Translations under genes and position numbers: made by a program | Assembly (NCBI GenBank): GCA_011799875.1 | Contig: CM022303.1 | Location: 279,764,850-279,828,849, forward strand | Length of the DNA: 64,000 nt | Direction: 5' to 3' | Origin: Thinopyrum elongatum | Lineage: Eukaryota; Streptophyta; Magnoliopsida; Poales; Poaceae | Notes under the pieces: model-generated | What the model saw: the letters and a program-made list of their open reading frames with translations, nothing else | Told to the model about the DNA's origin: nothing | The model's database searches: none | Shown here: positions 56,432-64,000 of the stretch, piece after piece | Layout of the letters: the number at the start of each line of letters is the position of its first letter | Position numbering within the stretch: the first letter of the stretch is position 1

Positions 56432-59088
56432 TGAAAGGGCATGTAGCCCCTAAGTGTGGTTTTGGTAATTAATGACAATCTCTATGGACTAATGTTTTCA
56501 TTGAGATATATTTGAAGGTATTGTCCATAGAAGGTGCATCAAGGGTATTAGAAGGAATCAAGGGTGAAGTCCATATATATGAAGATATATTTGCTCTAAG
56601 CTTTGGTATTCATGGACAATTCCTATGGAGCATCAAGTGCATTGAATCCTATATGAAGAAATGTTCCATAGTGATGCATGAAGAATGTTGGATTTATGTG
56701 GGAAGAATGCCATCAAAACATTCCAAGAATCCTCATGGTATCCCTCTCTGGATACCCCCATGCGCACGGGCCTCCTGACCGCCGTGCGCACGGGGTCGAG
56801 TGTCAACTCTCTCGATACCCCGTGCGCACAGGGTCCCTAACCCCCATGCACACGGGGCCTAGGTTTTGGCACTCGAGGTCCCATATCCAATAAGGTTTCA
56901 AGTTGGTCTTTGGGGATTTATGTTGAAGCCATCAAGATTGATTTTAATGTCTAACCAAATATATTCAAGGTGGAGTTCGGTAGAGGATCTCAAAGATTGA
57001 CATATGTGGACTTTTAAGGATCAAGAGCTTGAGAGTATAAACAAATAGAAGAATTCAAGTTATGGTTTCAAGACAAGATCATGGTAATCTCATGTGTTGG
57101 GTTTTTGGTTCAAAAGTCTTGAAGCAAGCAACTAGAGTGGAGAATTCATTGTGCCTCTCAAGAGACTATGATGGAGTTTTTAGAAGAGCAAATGATGACC
57201 AATATGATATTCATAGTGAAACTTGATATGGTCATGAAAGAGTCTTTGGTGATCTCTTTCTTGAAGCAATGAAGGGAAATGAAGAGTTCATTGTGGCTTT
57301 CAAGAAACCAATATAAAGCTTGAGGTGTTTATCATGGGCTTGCATCAAAAGAAAGATTTCAAGTAGCCTATGTGTGGATGACATCAAGGGGTGATGGTCA
57401 TCGGGTTCGAGGAGTCCAAGTGTAAGACGATAAGCCAGAGGTTATATGCTTTGAAGCTTGTGGTCCACATCATGATAATGTGCATGTGAATATGAGCTTA
57501 AGTTAAGTCTTCCCTCATTGCAATATGAGGAAGCATTTCGAGTATCTTCATGAAGTGAGTGTGGACAAGAAAAGGATTCCAACTTGAGGCAAGCATCAAA
57601 GTCATCATCAAGCTCAAGTGGAACGTGCACGGTAAAGGTATAACTTAGCTAGGTTTTCCTAGTTTTGTCGGTCTCATGGTGCTTGGAGGGAGACCAGATT
57701 ATAGGTTTGATAGCCGTACTATCAAGAGGGACATTCGGGCGAGTAGCTTGATCACGTCGCATAAAGAGAGCCCAAAACTTTGGATAATTTGCATCATTCT
57801 TTCTTATTTATCTTGGGTGTTTCTCTATGTGAGGACCTTGGGCTTTTCCATAGCTTTAAAACGAGCCCAAGATCATAGAATTCGGAGTTCGTATGCCAAA
57901 GTTGTGCATGTTTTAGTGGGCTGCTGCAGGCTGTCTTGGGTACCCCGTGGGCACATGCCCCCCATGACCACGGGCTTGTACCATGTGCACGGGACCCCGT
58001 GGGCATGGGGTCTCAACCCCCATGGGCACGAGGTGCCCAGGAAGTGTCCGTTGGAGCACCAACGGCTAGTTTTGGAAGTTGGCTATAAAAGAGCCCTTCC
58101 TCCCCAGCGGTTTGGGGGTTGTTCATACACTTCCTAAACATCATTTTGAGCATCATACCACCTCTCCCAAACCCCTATATCCCCTCTATGTAAAGGGGGA
58201 TTTGTGGATGGATCTTGGAGTCATTTGGTGATTTCCTCCATTGCATCCCCTCTCTTCAATCTCCTACTTTCGAGAGTGCATCTTGTGAGATTGAGAGAGT
58301 GAGTTGAGCACTTGTTGCTTGACCTTGCATTACATTTGTTGCATTGGTTTGAGCTCCTTGCATCGATTTGTTCGAGTGAGAGCCCATGAGTTTATTACTC
58401 TTGAAGGCTTCCGCCTCCTAGACGGCTTGGTAATATATTGAAGAGTTTGTCAAGAGGCCTAGGTGGCCAAGGTTCCTCTGGAAGCTTCCTTTTGTGGTGT
58501 GCTCCGGGGAAGGGTGTGAAGTGGGCTAGGTGGTCAAGTTCCTCCGGAAGCTTCCGTGTTTGTGGTGTGCTCCGGAGAAGATTGTAAAGGTGTGGTGGTC
58601 ACCTTCAAGACCAACCCCGAGTGAATCGAGGCTCATCCGTTGGGGGTGACTCAAAAGGGAGAACACGGTGAGTCACTTGGTGACGCCCCGGAGCTTTGGC
58701 TTCGGCACCGCTCTAACGGAGATTAGTACTCTCACGAGTGTGAACTTCGGGATAAATCTACGTCCCCGACTCACTTGTGGTTATCTCATACCCACACCCT
58801 TTACTTTCCGCAATTCATACTTGCTCATATTGATATATCTTGTGCTAGTTGAATTGCTTAGTTGTTCCTACATTTCCATATCTTGTGATATAGTTTGTGC
58901 TTGCTAGTTTGCTTAAGTGTCTATCTTGTTTAGCATAGGTTGTTGGTACACTTAGTTGAGCCTAGCATATTTTGGATTTGTGCTTGAAAAGTATCCGTTA
59001 GTTTAATTCCGCATTAGGATAAAGCCAAATCCATAAAAGTTCTAAAATGCCTATTCACCCCCCTCTAGTCGTCATCTTGATCCTTTCA
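56432..59088 (+). repeat. copia-type LTR, complete
   Basis: 2,657 bp, TGAAAGGGCATG...GATCCTTTCA, so the ends form TGAAAG/CTTTCA. The U3 part repeats 'cgtgcgcacgggg'-type strings (56,760-56,870 and 57,940-58,035). A TATA box (ctataaaag) lies at 58,083-58,091. A purine tract precedes it and a primer-binding site follows it. Confidence 0.8.
58083..58091 (+). promoter_or_regulatory. TATA box of the copia LTR
   Basis: ctataaaag in a GC-rich setting, about 1 kb before the LTR end, the expected U3/R position. Transcription would start near 58,115. Confidence 0.6.
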
Positions 59089-59102
59089 ATTGGTATCAGA
59101 GA
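59089..59102 (+). other. primer-binding site (tRNA-Met type) after the copia LTR
   Basis: attggtatcagaga follows the LTR end by zero to two bases, matching the initiator tRNA-Met type site. Its presence shows that this LTR also functions as, or is joined to, a 5' LTR; the internal region after it is replaced by gypsy sequence. Confidence 0.65.
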
Positions 59103-60343
59103 TTTGGTCTCTCGTTGGTAGGCTTCATCGCTGGTACCCCGAGTACATGGGCTCGTTATGCCCCTGGTTTTCCAGCTGTCCTGATCGCCCTCCTGACCAG
59201 ACTGGGCTACCGCTGGTACCCCGAGTACATGGTCTACGAGGATTACCGCGAGTTCAACCAGGAGCAGTACCATGCTGATGTTCGTATCTATGATCAGCAA
59301 GATGACTCAGACACTGAGCTGCACCTTTTCCATGGTATCGGCGTGACGATTGAGATGGCAGTCCATGATGCCGCCTATTCTGCTGTCGCACGTCTCCGAG
59401 GAGAGCTCAGCATTAGCTTGGATGCCTCTGAGTTTCGATACATTCCGTATGCCCCTGCTGGAGATGCTACTGGGTACTACATAGCTATCTGTGCCCCGTA
59501 TGAGCGTCGTCATTATGACCCGCAGGTTTTGATTCAGTGCACTCAGGCTCTGGATCGCACTGTTCGGGCTCTTGCCGTCGGTTGTTTGCCACTCGAGCAC
59601 GTCTGTACGATGCTATGACGCAGTTGCTACCAGCTGTTCGTGCAGGGATACATCCGGAGTACATCCTTTACCCGCGCAAGACTCAGATGTATGCTGGTAT
59701 TGATTGGCCTGCTGTTGGTGGTTACCCCGTTTCAGTGGTTTTCCCCGACATTGATGTAGCCTTTGCTATGTCTCATTGTGTAATTCCTTAGCACGTGCCC
59801 GCGTTCCGCCTAGCATATCTAGCTTTTAAATTTGCGCCGTTATGCTGTTCGCATGTACCCGACTCTGTGTATGGATCTGTATGTCTTAATTGGCCACTGA
59901 TAAGTATCTATTACACTGCTTAATTGTTGTCGTGACCGGTAAGATGTCACCGTTCTCCCTACTGTTGATCGACACCCCCCTCACAGTTCCGCAGGATCGG
60001 AACCTGACTCTCATGTATATCCTTGGTTTCGAAGTATCATATGCTCCTGGCTTTGTGAGTTATCACGAGCCACCCTCCGAGAGATGATCTATTCCCGATG
60101 CTCTGAACCCCTCTACACACTCTATTCAGGTATCGATCGGATGTCCATTTGCTTGAAACTTCTTATTGTACCTTCATACTTTGCTCTCAATGTTTTCCTA
60201 AGTCTCAACTCGAAAGATAATTCTGCCACATTTCCCTGAATTGTTCACCAGATAATTAACCCTATAAGGGTCAGTTCTCCCGAAGTTACCCTTTACTTCC
60301 CCACTTAAATCTCGGGACGAGATTTCTTGTAGTGGAGGAGATT
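59103..60343 (+). mobile_element. 3' internal end of a Tekay-like gypsy element
   Basis: It ends with ctcgggacgagatttcttgt and the purine-rich agtggaggagat directly before TGTAACATCCCC, the arrangement of plant Tekay/Del-type elements. It holds an extra ORF downstream of where pol would be. Pol itself is absent. Confidence 0.6.
59115..59791 (+). pseudogene. extra ORF of a Tekay-like element, frameshifted
   Basis: The frame 59115-59618 (YRWYPEYMVYEDYREFNQEQ, then EMAVHDAAYSAVARLRGEL, then FRYIPYAPAGDATGYY) continues in another frame from about 59,580 (ARLYDAMTQLLPAVRAG, then YAGIDWPAVGGYP) to a stop at 59,789. So a single frame change near 59,580 breaks a protein of about 220 residues. I recall similar hypothetical proteins from grass genomes at the 3' end of gypsy elements, but no function. 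The strings gctggtaccccgagtacatg at about 59,130 and 59,210 repeat, so the N-terminal part may be duplicated. Confidence 0.5.
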
Positions 60344-63300
60344 TGTAACATCCCCAGCATCACACTACAGTAAACCCTTATGATCAGTGCCAAGTCATCT
60401 TGATTTACAAAGCTTAATCATATTGGATTAATATCTCATTTCAAATTCCTCTCTGAAAACAACTCAAATTCATAGTGCAAAATGAAGTTGCACAAAAGTT
60501 GCTGCAAAAATGTTCATCATTTGACAAAAATTCCATAACAATTATTTGTCAAGGAACACAACATCACTTTTGTGCAAAGATGAGCATTAGCAATTATAAC
60601 AGCACCAATTCAGCATTTTTAAATGCTATCCTATTTATGAAAAATTCAAATGAATTCCAAACTTGCCCAAACTTTTTGTGGCAGTGTCTAAAATCACCAG
60701 GGATTTAATGGGACACTTCCCAAGTTTTTCCCAAGTCAATAGACTGCCCAAATAATTATTTTCCTCTCTCTGTTATTAAATAAAAAGAAAAAAACAAAAA
60801 AACTAGATAAGAAAAAGAGAAAGGCCACTGTGCACTGGGCCTAAGTGCACAGTGCCTGAGGCCCAGCCCATAGGCCTCTTTCTCCCTCCTCCCTCTCTCT
60901 CACCTGTGCGCGTCGGCCGCGCCGTGGCTGGGTGCGTGCGCGCCGACCAGCCAGCGACACACCGACACCCACCGACGCAAGGGGATAAGGCCGAAGCCTC
61001 ATCCCTCCCCCCTAGACCTCCTCGTCCATTCGCTCTCCCCTCACTCTGCTCGCTCTCCTCCCCTTCCCTGTTTTCCCCAGATCCCGAACGTGCCCGTCGC
61101 CATGGCCCTGTCCTAGCCACGGCCACCGTCATCCCCTCGACGCCTCTCCATGTCCGTCTGCTCTGCCACTGATCGCTGCGTCGACCAGTGCCACTTGGCT
61201 TAGCTGGAACCCCTGCCTCAACGCGCACGACCTTGCCTTCTTCCTCGGACACCGGAGATCACCGCCGCCGTGCCGTCTGCTTCGAGCCTTCCCCGAGCCC
61301 GCTTTGCACACCTACAGAACCGTGGTGAGCGCCGCGCCGTAACCCCTCTCTTTCCCCTCTCCTACCGTGCCCGTAGCTGGCCACGCCACCAGGGCCGAGT
61401 TCATCGCCGCCGTTCTGCTTCGCCACCACGGCCACCGCAGGCCTGGCTCACTTTCGAGCTTGCAACCGAACTCCTGGAGCTCTAGGGAGACGAACGCGCA
61501 CGCACACACACCTTCTTGAGCTCCGTAGCCGCGGATCCATAGATGACCGAACGCGCCGCCGTGGAAGCTCATCGCCGGTGAGCTTCCAGCGACCAAATAG
61601 TCACGCGGCTATGCTCATTGAACTCACCGCATCACGCAGGTGCCGTAGCAACCACTCGCCGCTCGTTGTGCTCGCCGTAGCCCCGACTCCGACGGTGCCC
61701 AAAGTTCTCCATCCGCTGCGGTGCTCGCCGCCGGCGATTCCGACCACCTCGGCCCATGAGACCACCGCAGAATGACGCGGCTCAGAACGCACGATCGAAC
61801 AAGCCAAACCCCGCGCAAAATGATGCACCACAGTGGAAATCCGAGCTCGCCGGAGTTTTCGCCGCCGTTCGGCCTCGCCGGCATGCTCCAGTGGCCGGCA
61901 TCCAGCTAGCGCCGACGTGGCACCACGGGCCCCACTGCACAGCCACTGCCACTGGGACCCACTGGGCCCAGTTTACTTGGTCAGCGCGGCCCCGCCCGCT
62001 GACATGTGGGTCCCGCGTGGTTTAAATAATTTTAAAAATAAATAAATTGTTAATTAAAATATTAATTAGATTAATTAGTTAATCACTCATTGACCAGTAG
62101 GCCTCACCCTTAATTAAACCTAATTAGTCTAAATAAAACCTAATTAAACCACTGTGAGGCTGACCAGTGGGTCCCAATGGACCCACTGTCCTGTTTGACC
62201 CCAGTCAACCACACTGTTGACTGCTGACATCAGCAATACGTCATGCTGACATCAGCCCTTACCATTCTGGATAATTTGGATTTAGATAAATAAAATAAAT
62301 TCCAGAAAATGCTTTAATCTTTGAAAATTCGTAGAAATTAAACCATAGCTCAAATTGAAAAACTTTATATATGAAAGTTGCTCAAAAAAACGAGATGAAT
62401 CCAACCGTGCCATCTTTTTCCGTGTTGGGACCCTCTACAGAGGTGAACCCACAACTTTTAGCCTGTTTCTGGTAGATGAATAGTGCATATATACCGGTTA
62501 ATAAATCCAACTTTAATCCTAAAGTAACTAAAATAATTTAGACATGTCTTTAGGCAACCCTGCACTACACGTTAGCATAGCATGCTCTGTGTTGCATATG
62601 TTTGATGTATATTTATTTGTTTCCTCCCCCTTTTCTCTCTTGGTAGACCCCGACACCGACGTAGTTCCCTAGAGCGACGCAGCTCCGGAGATCGACTACG
62701 CCCCTGACGACCAGACCTTTGCCGCAGAGCTTCCAGGCAAGCACCCCCCCTTTGAACATACCGATATCGCCTATTCCTTCTCTCTTATGCTTGCATTAGA
62801 AATTGCTGCTGTTGCTGTTTATCCTATTTCTAATGCATAGCCTGTTTTTGTAACTGCTATTGATACCTACCTGCTTATCCTAATCTGCTTAGAATAGGCT
62901 GGTTAGTGATCCACCAGAGACCCCACTTTGTCCCAGTTGCCCCGCTGGATTATCAGATGACTCGATCAAATTGATCGACAACCAGGCCCCGGCACCGCAC
63001 ATAACCCCCCTAGTTGTACAACACTGCAGCGTTACTATTGAGTGCCGAGGGTGATACCTCGTTTAGCACTTCTGATGTTAACTCTGTAGAGTAGCTATTT
63101 GGTCGTGGTCATCGAGGGTGATTCCTCCTTCACCACTCCCGATAACGACGCTGTCGTGCAACACCTCAAGTGTGAACCCATCGAGGGTGATTTCTCCGAG
63201 TTCACCTTGATGGTTACATCGAGTAGGAATCCAACGAGGGTGATACCTCAGATTCCACTGATGTTATGGACACACGGATACTTGGACTTTACAACTGTTA

Positions 63301-64000
63301 CTTGGAAAGGCGGGTCGACCCTGAGGGGTACCCGCGTGAGCCTAAGTGGCGAGTGATATGGAGTCGGGTTGACCTGGAGGGTACCCGAGAGATAAATACG
63401 AGGCGCGCCTGGGCATTCTTAGCCCTTGCAGCAAGTCCTCGAGACGGGGTGACGGGGTCACATTGATCGTGAGTATCTGCTCGTTACCGCACGCTACCAA
63501 CACACTAACGATTTGGATATTTGATCCGAGTGGGACTTTGGCCCGATAGCACTAACCATCACGTGGGAATAGTTATGGGCACTCCGCGTCGCATGCATCA
63601 GCCGAAGCTTAATAGACGTCAGCGACTGAGCGGCACGCGCTGGGTTGGACTGGTAACGCCCTGCACTTGTATAAGAGGGGCTAGGTCTGCTCATCGGCCG
63701 CGTTCGCAACATGCAGGAGTTCCCGGGGCGATGGCCCAAGACCCCTGGGCGCATAGGTTTAGTCCGGCGTGCTGACCTCTCTGTTAAGCCTAGGTCGGGT
63801 TGCGGCGTATCGTTTGGCCGAGGTCGGGCTTGGCCCAGAAAAGTATGTCCGGCCAGAGTTAATCGAGCGTGGTGGGTAAGTTGGTGCACCCCTGCAGGGA
63901 AGAAAACATCTATGCATAGCCGGATCCTCGGTAACGGACACTCGGAGTTGTATCCCGATCGATACAACTAGAACTTAATGATGGATTGAGATATGGATAC
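60344..64000 (+). repeat. Tekay-like gypsy LTR (3' LTR), runs off the window
   Basis: Starts TGTAACATCCCC after the purine tract. In reverse orientation it follows the solo LTR (5,020-8,840) and the LTR at 18,325/30,186: a GC-rich block (60,880-62,000), an AT-rich TTAAT block (62,030-62,160), the 'gagggtgat(t/a)cctc' repeats (63,047-63,250), and near the end cacccctgcagggaagaaaa (63,889). Frames inside the GC-rich block occur on both strands and are not considered genes. The end of the LTR lies beyond 64,000. Confidence 0.75.

Larger units (their letters stand above)
55736..59088 (+). mobile_element. copia-type retrotransposon 3' end and LTR
   Basis: 55,736-56,431 is non-coding 3' internal sequence with two purine-rich blocks (ccaatgggggagaag at 56,065; ccaaaatgggggagat just before the LTR). 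The LTR follows at 56,432. Long 3' leaders with repeated gggggag blocks are common in Sire/Maximus-type copia elements; family not certain. The internal coding part is missing. The matching LTR start is found at 30,830, so the element probably once spanned the position now occupied by the CACTA-like DNA. Confidence 0.6.

Noticed and set aside
57676..58137. 153-codon frame in the copia LTR
   Set aside because: It spans the U3 region up to the TATA box, has no motif, and is not preserved as a frame in the other LTR copy.
60803..61252. 149-codon minus-strand frame in the LTR at 60,344
   Set aside because: Composition-driven frame in the GC-rich LTR block; no recognisable domain.

Overview
The window is nuclear DNA of a large-genome grass. 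Triticeae (wheat, Aegilops or barley relatives) is the best fit: nested LTR retrotransposons, Sabrina/Wham-type LTRs starting TGATACGTCTCC, long Tekay-like LTRs starting TGTAACA, a CACTA transposon carrying gene fragments, and one intron-containing AT-hook gene. I see no bacterial, organellar, tRNA, rRNA or CRISPR features. Family names are from memory and tentative; boundaries are read from the sequence.

Layout. 1-1,653 is the 3' end of a Ty1/copia element. 1,654-4,760 is unassigned, including 1.6 kb of GT-skewed imperfect repeats. 5,020-8,840 is a solo LTR with an intact 5-bp target duplication. 9,371-12,456 (minus) is a five-exon AT-hook/PPC (AHL) gene, the only ordinary cellular gene here that looks functional. 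13,421-16,162 is the 3' end and LTR of an Athila-like gypsy element. 16,163-30,829 is a minus-strand Tekay-like element whose LTR is split by a young 11.1-kb Tat-lineage gypsy element (element 1, 19,091-30,180, TSD cctgc). 30,830-31,420 is a copia LTR fragment cut by a CACTA-like element that runs from 31,421 to about 55,735. It holds pieces resembling B3, AP2/ERF and F-box/FBD genes, several tandem arrays, and a second, older Tat element (element 2, 38,746-52,490). From 55,736 come a copia 3' end and LTR (to 59,088), then the 3' end of a plus-strand Tekay-like element whose LTR starts at 60,344 and leaves the window.

The most notable content is in the two Tat elements. Each carries, between integrase and 3' LTR, a long gene on the strand opposite gag-pol with its own TATA-like box and introns. 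In element 1 this antisense gene is open across four exons (1,253 codons) with a conserved-looking N-terminal domain, an Ala-rich linker and a long coiled coil, although most of gag, protease and the catalytic part of reverse transcriptase are deleted. In element 2 the corresponding gene is broken by at least six in-frame TAG codons, and gag-pol by five more. All of these fit CAG to TAG change, the decay expected from CHG cytosine methylation.

Order of events I infer: the Tekay-like element and the copia and CACTA elements came first, element 2 entered the CACTA-borne gene region next, and element 1 inserted last (about eight substitutions between its LTRs, all transitions).
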